A stretch of 64,000 bases of DNA from Acanthaster planci (Eukaryota; Echinodermata; Asteroidea; Valvatida; Acanthasteridae), in NCBI RefSeq assembly GCF_001949145.1, contig NW_019091360.1, positions 3,560,423-3,624,422 on the forward strand. Direction: 5' to 3'. Below the pieces are notes generated by a model, which saw nothing but the letters and a program-made list of their open reading frames with translations, was not told the origin of the DNA and did no database searches. Made by a program: the position numbers and the translations under genes. Shown here one piece after another: positions 36,606 to 46,656 of this stretch (positions are counted from its first letter, which is position 1; every line of letters begins with the position of its first letter).

Positions 36606-37232
36606 GTGAGTCATGAATATAAACTGTTTCTGAAAATGACCCAGGCCTTAGACAGTTTTGATGTGGTATAGTCTACCAGCAATTCAGTACACAAATGTAC
36701 ATCTGCTACATCCTTAACCCTAAACCTTGTCATGCAGCATTTTTGTACTCTAAGTTTTGAGAGCTAACCCCTAAATGTCCACAAATGATAATTTTGAATG
36801 GGTATCATAGTGAACGCCTTTCAGGCAAAACATTTTTATGGGGGAGGGTTAGTTGTGGTGTCTTCTAAAGTAACATTCTTTTGTGTGTATCTTCATGCCG
36901 GGGGTAAGTCTCCAATGGAACGACGTATATTAGTTCGTGCACATTGTGTCATTACCATTTGATTCAAATTTGGGGGAAGATTGAATAAAATTTCTGTTGC
37001 TGAAGTGAGAAACTACCATGGATTGCTTTTGGCAAATCTATATTTGTTTACGCTTTCATTGCTACACCCATCAATCAACACTTGTAGATTTCATAGTAAA
37101 GCATTCCGAGCCCTTATCACTACATTCCATGTAGCCATTACAAATGGAAAGACGGTATGAAGTCTTGTACAGCTTGGAATCTATCCAAGTTTATGCCAGT
37201 CGAAATGCATGCCTCTCTTTCTCTCCCAACAG

Positions 37233-37474
37233 ATTCAGTGGTTCAAGAACGGCCAGCCAGTGGTTCGTTCCAACCGTGTGGACGTCAAATCCACCGAGGG
37301 CTTCTGCTCGCTCCGCATTGAGATGGTCCTCCCAGAAGACAAGGGTGCTTACACTGTCTTTGCAGCCAACCCCAAGGGGCGGGCGGTCAACACAGGGCGG
37401 CTGTATGTGGATCGTGTAGATGAGAATGACATGCCCCAACACATGAAGGGTGTGCTAGCTCACCGAGTCAGAGA
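37233..37474 (+). CDS. Exon 27: second half of Ig14 and charged linker
   Basis: A phase 0-2 exon starts I-Q-W-F-K-N-G-Q and carries L-P-E-D-K-G-A-Y-T-V: Lys replaces the small residue before Gly, and there is no F-strand Cys. It then leaves the Ig with D-E-N-D-M-P-Q-H-M-K-G-V-L. The 559-base intron contains a small perfect inverted repeat at 37934-37957 (TGCCACTG/CAGTGGCA) and nothing else. Confidence 0.93.
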
Positions 37475-38033
37475 GTAAGTCAACATGGATTATTCTCAAT
37501 TCTTTGATTCACTTTAACCATTCCATTTTTTACCAATATTTGAGACTTTTATTGCTTGGTTTTTATGGATGTAACAGCAATGATAAAGACAGGAAAATTG
37601 TATTTTGCGTGTTCAGGTTATAATTGTATCAGGAGTGATGCTGTTCTAGTAGTGATGTGAACTTGGCTACAAATTTAAAATTGCCAGTTTTTGTACTAGG
37701 CTTCATGTCAGTTTTGGTACTTTATGAAATGACACGGACAATTTGAGTTGTCTGTACCGTAAATATATGTAGAAGATGATGATTGATTGATTTATCAAGT
37801 TGTCAACTAAAATTTCCATATCTTGTGGAATCTACTGTGAAGTTTTGGAGGATTTTGCATGATTAAGAAAAACAAATTCTAGCTTCTGTTAATTGGTGTT
37901 TGATGTCCCCTAGAAGTTAAACAGCAGAGAATGTGCCACTGGTTTCATGCAGTGGCAGATTTTGGAGGAATCAGGGAACCTAGCAAGGGTTAATGTACTT
38001 GTTAATGTGGAAGTTACCAATATCTGTTGCCAG

Positions 38034-38247
38034 GGAGACCCAAGAATACCACATCCCAGAGCGCGGTGCTCCGGACAGCGAGGTGAATGAGCGGCACTAC
38101 AAACCCAGCATCAAGGAGATCCCCAGTGACTTGATAGTCAAGGAGGGTCAGATTGCTCGCTTCAACTGCCGGGTCAAGGGTAGACCACCTCCTGACCTAG
38201 TCTGGTACAGAGATGGCCAACGGGTCTACAGTGATCCTAACCACAGG
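38034..38247 (+). CDS. Exon 28: linker and first half of Ig15
   Basis: A phase 2-0 exon reads E-T-Q-E-Y-H-I-P-E-R-G and E-R-H-Y-K-P-S-I-K-E-I, then R-F-N-C-R-V, strand C L-V-W-Y-R-D-G and S-D-P-N-H-R. Together with the end of exon 27 it makes a polar linker of about 45 residues between Ig14 and Ig15. Confidence 0.93.
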
Positions 38248-38379
38248 GTATGTAGATTTGGCCATTGCCAGCATTAAATATGCATTTTTATGAACAAATA
38301 TTAAAGCACATTTTTAAGGAGCTGTTACCTGACTTTAATATGCAAAGTATGTGTTAATTGAATCATCATTCCCTTGCAG

Positions 38380-38512
38380 ATGTTGGTCAATGAGGGCGGT
38401 GTGCACTCGCTTCTCATTACCCATGCCAAGCCGGAGGACAGTGGCCAGTATCGATGTGTGGCATCAAACAGAGCAGGGGAATCTGAGTTCACTGTCGGTC
38501 TCTCCGTTGAAG
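38380..38512 (+). CDS. Exon 29: second half of Ig15
   Basis: A phase 0-1 exon of 133 bases carries M-L-V-N-E-G-G-V-H-S-L-L-I and K-P-E-D-S-G-Q-Y-R-C, so Ig15 has both Cys. It closes at L-S-V-E-G, donor GTAAAC. Confidence 0.93.
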
Positions 38513-38633
38513 GTAAACTTTCCAAGGAAAAAAGCAATCAGTTATAAATAATTGAAATGATTTAGAATGAATTATTTTTTTAATACGAAGAGATCTCTTC
38601 TTGTGTGTAAAATTTGGAATTTTGTTTCCACAG

Positions 38634-38799
38634 CCAAGCAGCATCTGGTCGCACCATCGTTCATCGACAGGATTGAGAATGAGACAGTGATGGAGGGTGA
38701 ACCCATCACACTGAATTGTAAGGTCAGTGGAGCCCCTATGCCTCAGGTCAACTGGCAGAAAGATGGACATCACATCACCAGGGGCTCCAACAGATACAG
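38634..38799 (+). CDS. Exon 30: first half of Ig16
   Basis: A phase 1-2 exon reads A-K-Q-H-L-V-A-P-S-F-I-D-R-I, then L-N-C-K-V and strand C V-N-W-Q-K-D-G (Gln in place of Tyr/Phe after Trp). It splits inside an Arg codon, as Ig13 does. The 414-base intron shows nothing. Confidence 0.93.
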
Positions 38800-39213
38800 G
38801 TCAGTGGGCATGCAGTCTTGACGTTCTGTTTTACCAAACATGGGACCCTACATCGCTGCACATAGTTGCAGAGTACATCTCCAACTGTGCCATATATTTC
38901 CGTGGTAATCTTTGAGGTTGTACATGTGATAAAGTATACCTTTTGTCTTGGTATAACATGTCATAGTTGCTTGTATTGTTTGAGATATTTTCTGTGCCTT
39001 GGAAGAACTTCACACAGTGCTCAGTGAACAAATTCCTATCCCCTTGAAAATCAGTCCTGAACCAGTACTGTTCTATCTCAATTGTCATGTACTTGGCAGC
39101 TTCAGAATGGCTTTTTTCTTTCTTATTCAAATGCTTCTTAGACAAAAGCTAACCAATACAACTGCCTACAGAATCAATAGCATTTCTGTATGTATCTCAT
39201 GGTATATTCACAG

Positions 39214-39344
39214 AATTGAGATGCTGCAAGGAGTATGCAGTTTCTCCATTGACAAGACAAGTCGTGAAGACAGCGGATGGTACACATGCACAGCATTCAA
39301 CTCTGCTGGCCGTGTCTCCTGCAGGTGTAAAGTCCAAGTCACAT
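39214..39344 (+). CDS. Exon 31: second half of Ig16
   Basis: A phase 2-1 exon reads I-E-M-L-Q-G-V-C-S-F-S-I, then S-R-E-D-S-G-W-Y-T-C and a Cys-rich G strand (V-S-C-R-C-K-V). Both core Cys are present. Donor GTAAGT. Confidence 0.93.
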
Positions 39345-39487
39345 GTAAGTAAATCCATGACGAGTAGTTGACCCTCTGCTCAATATTTATCCACTGGCAT
39401 AAGTCCCCTTAGTGTTACCATCCCTAAAATCTAATGAAAAAGAGAATACAAATCTCATTAGTTTGTCATGTTGTGCTTCTGTTGTAG

Positions 39488-39554
39488 ATCAACCACCTAT
39501 TGGACGGGTTCCTGGGACAGCGCCACCCTTGGTGAAAAAGAAGGCTCCAACACA
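39488..39554 (+). CDS. Exon 32: short Pro-rich linker
   Basis: A phase 1-2 exon of 67 bases encodes Q-P-P-I-G-R-V-P-G-T-A-P-P-L-V-K-K-K-A-P. It leads into the first kettin-like module and may be the start of its linker. The 542-base intron shows nothing. Confidence 0.85.
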
Positions 39555-40096
39555 GTATGGGAATTTTTCACATTTTATATTGCTCCCTCACCATTGTGCT
39601 GTTAAAAATAATTCAGTGGACCGCTTAAGCTGAATTGTGGCTAAACTCAGCTAAGGGAAAAATCAGATTCTTTGTTCACTTCTTGGGCAGTTAAATAGAT
39701 TAAAAGAATTAACCCTGCAAAACTTTGTGCAATTGTTGGCCTGTATCTCACAAACCTTACTCAAACTCATGTTCCATTGGTAATTTCTTGGAAATTCAAA
39801 AATGCTGAATTGATTACTGTTGTCTTATGTCAAGGTTATGTTGATCGGTTCATGTTGTTCCCTATCATTCGTTAATGCAGTTTCATTGCTTTTCAAAATG
39901 CTACCCTTCTGTTCATTTCTAAGTTTTCTTTTTAGGTACATGCATATTCTTTCGTTTGTTACCATTGTGCTTTATTTCTATATCAATATATGTATCTCGA
40001 TCTTAATTATGAAAGCATGAAAATAAGTATCATTCACCAATATTTCAATTTCTACAGAAATAACTATAAATTTTCTACTAATTTTACCATTTCCAG

Positions 40097-40329
40097 GCAA
40101 AGCAGACCACCTGCAGAACCTCGCTCCTCAGGGTCCATCTTCACTCGACCAGATCAGTTTTCGGATGATGAAGCGTTCCCCAAGACGCCTGAACCTCGCT
40201 TCACCATCCCCCTCAACGACGTGCACAAGAAGGAGGGTGAGAACGCTCGCTTTGCCTGCCGACTTGAGCCAGCTAACGATGAGACCATGAGGGTGGAATG
40301 GCTGAAGAACGGCATGCCACTCTTTGCTG
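40097..40329 (+). CDS. Exon 33: kettin-like module 1, linker and first half of Ig17
   Basis: A phase 2-1 exon reads a Pro/Ser linker, then P-R-F-T-I-P-L-N-D-V-H-K-K-E-G-E and the module signature F-A-C-R-L-E-P-A-N-D-E-T-M-R-V-E-W. The longer B-C turn with E-P-x-x-D and V-E-W sets Ig17-Ig20 apart from all other Igs in the window. It is close to my memory of kettin/Sallimus Igs. Confidence 0.94.
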
Positions 40330-40753
40330 GTAAGATGAAGCTGGAGAATACCAAATGCAGCTAGTCATATTTAAAAAGTCACATATTGGATAGCTTGACT
40401 TTGTTTCCTGCTTATAACGTGAAGTAAGATATTTCAGTTAACAATTTTCTCATGTAGGTTGCTGCTACGTGTTTAGTATGTTTCACATGTTCATTTCAGG
40501 TTGGTGTATCAAAATACTTGTATTTAGTTGAGTATGGCAAACTCTTGGTGTCACAAAGTCTACATAAAAGATACGGAAAAAGGAGATGGTAATGAGCCAA
40601 TGGAATGAAGTCATTTTTCACGATTCAAAGTCTTTCTCATCTGTTTTTTTTTTTCAGCCTTCTCCCACATGTCCATTTTTGCATGTCACTCTCAGTTTCT
40701 ACCTGTTCTCGGTTTGTTAAGCAGACATTGTCTCTCGTGCTCGCTCTATTCAG

Positions 40754-40897
40754 GCTCTAGGATCAAGACAAGCTGCGAGTTTGGCCTCTGTCATTTGGAG
40801 ATTCAAGGCATCTACCCAGAGGATGCTGGGATCATCACTTGCCGAGCTGCCAATGCTAGTGGACACACTGAGACCTCCGGAAGGCTCTCGTGTCAAA
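40754..40897 (+). CDS. Exon 34: kettin-like module 1, second half of Ig17
   Basis: A 144-base, phase 1-1 exon, the same length as exons 37, 40 and 43. It reads G-S-R-I-K-T-S-C-E-F-G-L-C, then Y-P-E-D-A-G-I-I-T-C. The S-R-I-K and E-F-G words recur in every module. Confidence 0.94.
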
Positions 40898-41285
40898 GTA
40901 AGCCAATGACTTTGTCGTAACACGTTGACTTAACTAGGAAAATGGCCATTTTGGGTTATGACTCACATAACAAATACATTGGTCTATTCAGCTGACCAGG
41001 TTATTATTTTGCATTCATTAAGTACCAACTGCCTTGGAAATGAATACCAGCTTAGAAACAGGTGACTTTGCATTATATTCTCTTATGCAGAGAACAGTAA
41101 TTTTTTCCCCCATAAAGGTGCCTAGCCATGTTACATTTAGGAAGATCCAAATCTATTTCAGTATTGTAAGACATTTAAATCTCCCAAGTATCTCTAGTGT
41201 GTGTGATGCTATATAAATAAAAATCAAGTTTACTCATTGTTTATACTTCCTTTGTGTTATATATATTTGTGTTATATATCTGCAG

Positions 41286-41373
41286 CCAAGGGGTCAGTCA
41301 TTTCTGACAGTCAGCTGCCTGCAGATATGCAAGGAATACAAAAGACTCTCAAGTATGAGGAGTACCTCCGGGG
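41286..41373 (+). CDS. Exon 35: kettin-like module 1, QLP linker
   Basis: An 88-base, phase 1-2 exon encodes S-V-I-S-D-S-Q-L-P-A-D-M-Q-G-I-Q-K-T-L-K and Y-E-E-Y-L. The linker looks helical after QLP. It is closest to exon 44, the last linker, in length and in the Y-E-E-Y-L end. The 584-base intron shows nothing. Confidence 0.92.
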
Positions 41374-41957
41374 GTAAGTGACAAGGATCTCTTGAGGCTT
41401 TAGTCCCACATCCTGCTTAAGTCAATGCTTTATTTTCATCTTGAATAGAGGTACCAATCTAAGATGTTGATTAAGTGCAACTCTTTTGTAATCTGGTATT
41501 CTTAAAATGATTGGTAGGTTGCAGACTGGCAGAGCACTGAAACACCTGCATCGATATTCATGCACCAGAAAGGAATAATGTTGGAGAGTCATCAATTGTA
41601 TTAATATCTTGCATTCTGAAACAGCTTCTTTTTGGAGGGTTGATTAATTCCTACCTTGAATTATAATTCCAATGAAGAACAAAATTGGAAATTTGGAGAA
41701 TGACAGTGTGTGAAACTGGCAAAGTATGCCAAATGTGCTAATATCCCGAAGGTCATTGGTATGGCACTCTGCACACTGAAGTATTGAGTCCTCTTCTCTA
41801 GTTTAGTACCATTGGGCATGTTTTAACATTTTAGGTTTCTGTGTATGATTGCTTCAAGGTACATTTTAATTTTTGTATTTATCGGAAAAGTCGCACATAA
41901 TTATACTTGAGACTCATTCTTAGCTTAATCCCCTTGGTTAAAATTTGTATCTTGAAG

Positions 41958-42160
41958 ATCTGACGATGGCCTGGCCAGGGAAAAACCTCTTGCTCAGTCA
42001 TACGATGAAGAGCGGGCCCCTCCGCCCAACTTTGTCATCTCCCCACGAGACGTCAAGAAGCATGAGGGGAAAGACGCTCGCTTTGCCTGCAAGATTGAGC
42101 CGACTGGCGATGGTACCATGCAAGTTGAATGGCTGCGGAACGGAAGGCCACTGTTCACCA
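41958..42160 (+). CDS. Exon 36: kettin-like module 2, first half of Ig18
   Basis: A phase 2-1 exon reads S-D-D-G-L-A-R-E-K-P, then P-P-P-N-F-V-I-S-P-R-D-V and F-A-C-K-I-E-P-T-G-D-G-T-M-Q-V-E-W. The acceptor TATCTTGAAG is weak, but phase and protein fit. The 356-base intron after it contains repeat family 2, copy 2. Confidence 0.92.
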
Positions 42161-42310
42161 GTAAGACTGTCATTTCTGTTCACGAAGGCGATGCAAACTC
42201 TGAATCTTTTGACTGGTATCTTGTATTCAAGCTTCAAAACCTATAGAATGGGAGGAGCCTACCAAAGCAGACCTGGCCCATAGTGGGATACATCACACAT
42301 CCAGTTGGAA

Positions 42311-42412
42311 GACCTTTCACAAGACCAGTCATAAGTAAAAGGGTTAACAGTGGCATAGGTCACATTTATCTGAGTAGCTTAAGACGTGGCTTGTGACTTG
42401 ATGACTTTCACT
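42311..42412 (+). repeat. Dispersed repeat family 2, copy 2
   Basis: It shares CTTTCACAAGACCAGTCATA and a downstream GTGACTTGATGA with copy 1 at 11732-11840. Similarity fades on both sides and no terminal structure is visible. Confidence 0.55.
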
Positions 42413-42516
42413 GATTTGTGATTGACGCATCTTTATCCCTACCTCTACTCTCAAGACAACCAGTTTATTCCTTAAAACTGTATTGTAATGTACACATTGA
42501 TATAAATTGTTTGCAG

Positions 42517-42660
42517 GCTCAAGAATCAAAACAACCTTTGAGTTTGGCATCGCCAGCCTGGACATCAAGGGTGTGTATGCTGAAGATGCTGGGGTCATCA
42601 CTTGCTGTGCTTCCAACGAGAGCGGAAAGAACGAAGTCTCTTGCAAGCTCATTGTCCACT
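42517..42660 (+). CDS. Exon 37: kettin-like module 2, second half of Ig18
   Basis: A 144-base, phase 1-1 exon reads S-R-I-K-T-T-F-E-F-G-I-A-S-L-D-I, then Y-A-E-D-A-G-V-I-T-C-C. An extra Cys follows the F-strand Cys. The donor is GTAAGT and the next intron is only 139 bases. Confidence 0.95.
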
Positions 42661-42799
42661 GTAAGTTACTTCTTAATATATGCTTTACTCTCACCTGTTT
42701 GGTCATTGTGTTCACATGTTGTGCGTTTGGTGTTCATGTAGTAGTCATATGATACTTTGATGCATATTCATCACTAAGTAGAATCAAATTGGTTTACAG

Positions 42800-42893
42800 C
42801 CAAAGACAGCCTGATCATGGAAAGCCAACTTCCAGACAGCATGAGACAGGGTATTGAGAAGACTCTGGAATATGACCGATCCATCAGTGATGA
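42800..42893 (+). CDS. Exon 38: kettin-like module 2, QLP linker
   Basis: A 94-base, phase 1-2 exon reads S-L-I-M-E-S-Q-L-P-D-S-M-R-Q-G-I-E-K-T-L and Y-D-R-S-I-S-D-E. It has the same length as exon 41 and the same kind of end (R-S-[IL]-S-[DE]-E). Confidence 0.94.
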
Positions 42894-43164
42894 GTAAGTA
42901 GGATGTTAAGAAGCCAAGTATCTATCTTAAAACACAGGGTTGCCATTCTCAAGAAAACATAGTGTGTCCAGTGATTACACAAAAAGACAGTTTTGATCAG
43001 TAAAAAAAAATCACATCGCTCTTAATTCCCTGAAACTGGTTGTATGGGAAAACAGTGGAAATTTTATGACAATCTGAAGAGCGCTAAAACAGTTTCTGAG
43101 TTTAATGTGGGTTGTGTTGTGATAATGCTGACATGAAACTGTGTTGCATTATTGCATTGTCCAG

Positions 43165-43373
43165 TGGTATTGTGAAGGAGGGCCAGCCATCCAGACCAGA
43201 CACAGGTGTCTATCACGAGGCAGGCAGGGCACCAGCCCCACGCATTTTGGTCCCTGTCAGCAGCCTGCAGAGATCCGAAGGACAAAGTGCTCACTTTGCT
43301 TGCCGGATTGAACCTGCTAACGATGCCACTACCAAGGTGGAATGGTCCAAAGACGGCCAACCACTTGTCACTG
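43165..43373 (+). CDS. Exon 39: kettin-like module 3, first half of Ig19
   Basis: A phase 2-1 exon reads G-I-V-K-E-G-Q-P-S-R-P, then P-R-I-L-V-P-V-S-S-L and F-A-C-R-I-E-P-A-N-D-A-T-T-K-V-E-W. Donor GTAAGA; the next intron is 141 bases. Confidence 0.94.
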
Positions 43374-43514
43374 GTAAGAGCAAACCTTTGCCATCGCAAT
43401 CCTCATTACCACCAATCTACTAATTTTTTTACTTCAAAAGAGTGGAATTTCAAAAAGTACTTGGGAATGTTTCTGAAGGTTTTCTCAAGCTGATTTTTAT
43501 ATTTTTTTTAACAG

Positions 43515-43658
43515 GCTCTCGCATCAAGAGTGTGTTTGAGTTTGGAATTGCTAGCTTGAACTTCAAAGATGTCACGGCAGAAGACTCGGGAACAATTACT
43601 TGCACTGTCACCAATGAAAGCGGAACGGCAGAATCCTCTGCAAAACTGGTTTGCCGAG
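43515..43658 (+). CDS. Exon 40: kettin-like module 3, second half of Ig19
   Basis: A 144-base, phase 1-1 exon reads G-S-R-I-K-S-V-F-E-F-G-I-A-S-L-N-F, then T-A-E-D-S-G-T-I-T-C. It is closest to exon 37, which supports a recent duplication of modules 2 and 3. Confidence 0.95.
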
Positions 43659-43837
43659 GTAAGCTTTTCAAATTTGAGAGAATTTGGGGTTCGACCAGAC
43701 ATTTCAGATTTCCACTGGTTATCGATAACACTGGAGAGGTATATCTGAGTAAAGGTTTTCATTGAATATTTTGGGTCCATCAATTGGCTTTGAAATGGCC
43801 TGTCTTTATGGCTGTTGTTGATCTCAGCTCTGCTTTG

Positions 43838-44096
43838 TTAACCACTTACTGCCTAGTGCTTTTAAAAATGCAGTGCACACATACGGGAGATTTTCAAGAC
43901 TTTGAGTTTTCAAATTTCTTTTAAAAATTCATCATTTCATTTAATGGACGTTTACACCCACACGAATGACTGTTTGGTGGCTACTCTAAGCTGATAGGTA
44001 GTCTTCCTTGACTCCTGAGTATTTCTGCCAGGCTTGCCACCCTGTAAAGAGAGCCCATGGTGCTCGAAACGGGGTTCGTCGGCAGCAAGTGGTTAA
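43838..44096 (+). mobile_element. TTAA-ended MITE, copy C (259 bases)
   Basis: Starts TTAACCACTTACTGCC and ends GGCAGCAAGTGGTTAA, clear inverted repeats with TTAA at both ends. The interior shares ATTCATCATTTCATTTAATG and the CTACTCTAAGCTGA region with copy A, with deletions. It lies 173 bases before exon 41. Confidence 0.8.
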
Positions 44097-44268
44097 AGTT
44101 AATTTTCTTATCCACTCGTAGTCAACCGTTATGTATGACCACAAAGTTTTTGTCTTGAAATTTTCAAATGTCCATTTTTTCAATAAGTGAAATATTCTGA
44201 TGAAAGTTTCACATTTGTCCGTTATTTTGTCTGTGCACTGATGATTACAATAAATACATTTTTTCCAG

Positions 44269-44362
44269 CTCAAGGAAGCTTAATCACCAAGAGCCAACTT
44301 CCTGAGGAGATGCGGGCCGGCATTGAGAAGACTCTGGAACAAGAGAGATCTCTCAGTGAAGA
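44269..44362 (+). CDS. Exon 41: kettin-like module 3, QLP linker
   Basis: A 94-base, phase 1-2 exon reads S-L-I-T-K-S-Q-L-P-E-E-M-R-A-G-I-E-K-T-L and Q-E-R-S-L-S-E-E. It is flanked by two MITE copies in opposite orientation. The 901-base intron after it also holds a GC-richer stretch (44821-45085) of unknown nature. Confidence 0.94.
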
Positions 44363-44448
44363 GTAAGTCCTTGTTGTGAAAACTTATGTCTTCAAACACC
44401 TTTCTTTTACCCTGTTGATGGGATTTGGCTCAGTACACTTTTTTACAA

Positions 44449-44601
44449 TTAGAGTAGCCACCAGAGAGTCATTTGTGTGGGTGTAAACATCTACTAAATG
44501 AAGTTATGAATTTTTAAAGAATTTTGAAAGCAGAAAAAAAAGAAAAGTCTCCAGCCCAGCAGAATCAACATGGATAAATGGACCCGGCAGGAAGTGGTTA
44601 A
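44449..44601 (-). mobile_element. TTAA-ended MITE, copy D (truncated, reversed)
   Basis: The right end GACCCGGCAGGAAGTGGTTAA is one terminus of the family. Leftwards the sequence follows the minus strand of copy A (AAATGAAGTTATGAATTTTT, then GAGTAGCCACC) and stops near 44449 without a second terminus. Confidence 0.7.
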
Positions 44602-45263
44602 CAGATAAGACATTTGAACTGTAAACCCCTCCACATCCCTCAGTGAACACTGGGGAGTTTGGGCAGCTTTTTAGCAGGATTTAGAAATGACCCATTAGTT
44701 TCCTGCACTCTGGAGGATTTTCGGAGGATTAAAGAAATTTGCTAACAATGCCAATGGAGTTAGGGCCTTAAAGTATTGTTTAATATCTGTGAAAGCACAC
44801 CATTAGTTTTTTATTCTAACCCTCATGGGTACTTGGCCAGAAACCGCGCCAGACATATCAGTCTGCATCATTTGTCCAAGTGGCTTGCCTGCAGAGTTTT
44901 ACAAGAGTCAACAGATCAACTCTCCCCAAGGTCAAACAGTCTGGGAGTCTGTGGTTGCCAGTCGCCACAAGATCCAGCAGTGGCATCGTTCAATGGGACT
45001 TGCTCCCATCGTCTCAACATGGCCAGTGTGTTCATCTGCTGTTGATTGCCCAGTGAATCAAAGTGCAGCAGACTTTTCTACCTGATACACTGTGCTGCAT
45101 CTGGCAGGGTTAGGGTTAAGGGTTAAAGTGGGGAAACTAACACTGCAAGGAGCACTGCAAAGAAAAAAAAGACAGAAGGAAGTTGCGAAGGCAGACTTCG
45201 ATTTTGATGAATCTTTATGGGGGGTTATATTTTAATCACTTTCCCCGCTTTGCTTACGAGCAG

Positions 45264-45451
45264 CAGTGGTCACTTCCAGCCAGCCAGGATTTACACCGAG
45301 CCCAAAGCGCCCCCTCCCAAGTTTGTCGTCCCCTTGAACAGCGTCACAAAGAAGGAGGGAGAGACGGCTCACTTTGCTTGCAAACTGGAACCAGCGAGTG
45401 ATAGCACCATGAAGGTGGAGTGGTTGCAGAACAACCGACCAGTCATCACTG
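45264..45451 (+). CDS. Exon 42: kettin-like module 4, first half of Ig20
   Basis: A phase 2-1 exon reads S-G-H-F-Q-P-A-R-I-Y, then P-P-P-K-F-V-V-P-L-N-S-V and F-A-C-K-L-E-P-A-S-D-S-T-M-K-V-E-W. The acceptor is a CAGCAG tandem, so the exon may begin at 45264 or 45267, with or without one Ser. The 668-base intron after it shows nothing. Confidence 0.9.
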
Positions 45452-46119
45452 GTGAGACTTCCTTTAAACTCTCCCTCTCCCCTGATACTGAAGCACTTCA
45501 AATTCAGCTTGAACTCAATTCCATTAAACTCAGAAGCTGAAGGCTCCCTTGTATCTCACAGTATCCGCCTTGAGCAGAAGCACCCTCTCATTGGTTGAGA
45601 GAGCCACTGGATAGTAGGAAGTGTTCATTTTGTTGGTAGCGTTGCGACTCAGATGCGTGCATTTTTATAGTTGTTTTGTGAACCAGTGAAGGGTAGTTCC
45701 CAACAAGGAGCCTCTGTCGCTAGGAAAATTGTGCCCTTTCTTGGCCTTGCTCACAGCAGATTACACAAATGGAGAAAATTTTCAGAATCTTTTTTAAAGG
45801 GTGATGTGTTCATAAAAATGGGATATTTTTCATCAGATCAGCTGATTCTCTTGTTCCATACATCCTACATATTCCAATCCACATTGAAAACATTTTTAAT
45901 ACCAAAATGTGTGAAACTTTGAATTTTGTCATATGTTTAACTGGCTTGTTTCATTCCACGTAAATTGAAGTTTTTTTATGGAAGGATATTGGCAAACACA
46001 GTGAGGGTGTTTTAGGTAAATGCAAAACTGATGCATGTATGGGATTACGTCATCAAGTCCCCTCTCGTCTGTATAGGGCCTAGATTGCAAACGATTTTTG
46101 GTTTGTCTTGGGTTTTCAG

Positions 46120-46263
46120 GATCAAGGATCAAAACAAAGCATGAATTCGGCCTGTGCTCATTAAACATGAAGGGTATCTACCCTGAGGACTCCGGAACTA
46201 TAGTGTGTATTGCTCAGAATGAGAGCGGAAGAGCTGAAACAAGTGGACAGCTTGTCTGCAGAG
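46120..46263 (+). CDS. Exon 43: kettin-like module 4, second half of Ig20
   Basis: A 144-base, phase 1-1 exon reads G-S-R-I-K-T-K-H-E-F-G-L-C-S-L-N-M, then Y-P-E-D-S-G-T-I-V-C. The E-F-G-L-C words match exon 34 of module 1 rather than modules 2 and 3. The 302-base intron shows nothing. Confidence 0.95.
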
Positions 46264-46565
46264 GTAAGTGGAACTGGCTTGGGGACAGTTACTGTAGTGT
46301 GTACAGGTTGTTGATTAAGGTGTTGACTTTGTAAGAAACAACACTGAAGCATTCAATGAAACCATCAATGTATTTCTACTAGCTTTGTCTGTCATGTACA
46401 TCCTGGCTGCTCTAACTCCAAGGGGTCGTCATGTCCCACTTTTGAAGCAAAAATGTATTTATAGTTTACTGCATTGTTACATTTTTGAAGCTTTATTGTC
46501 AAAGTGCTGTGTTAGTAAGGGTCAGGGAAAACAATTGATGGTGTTTTTATGAATTGACTTAATAG

Positions 46566-46656
46566 CCCAGCAAGCTCTGATTCTTGACACCCAACTGCCT
46601 GAGGAGATGCGAGGAATTGAGAAGACACTGGAATACGAGGAGTACCTCAAGACAGA
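46566..46656 (+). CDS. Exon 44: kettin-like module 4, QLP linker
   Basis: A 91-base, phase 1-2 exon reads A-L-I-L-D-T-Q-L-P-E-E-M-R-G-I-E-K-T-L-E and Y-E-E-Y-L-K-T-E. It is the last of the four linkers. The 317-base intron shows nothing. Confidence 0.93.

Noticed and set aside
37934-37957. Perfect 8-base inverted repeat as a regulatory hairpin near exon 28
   Set aside because: Short palindromes of this size are frequent; nothing else supports a role.
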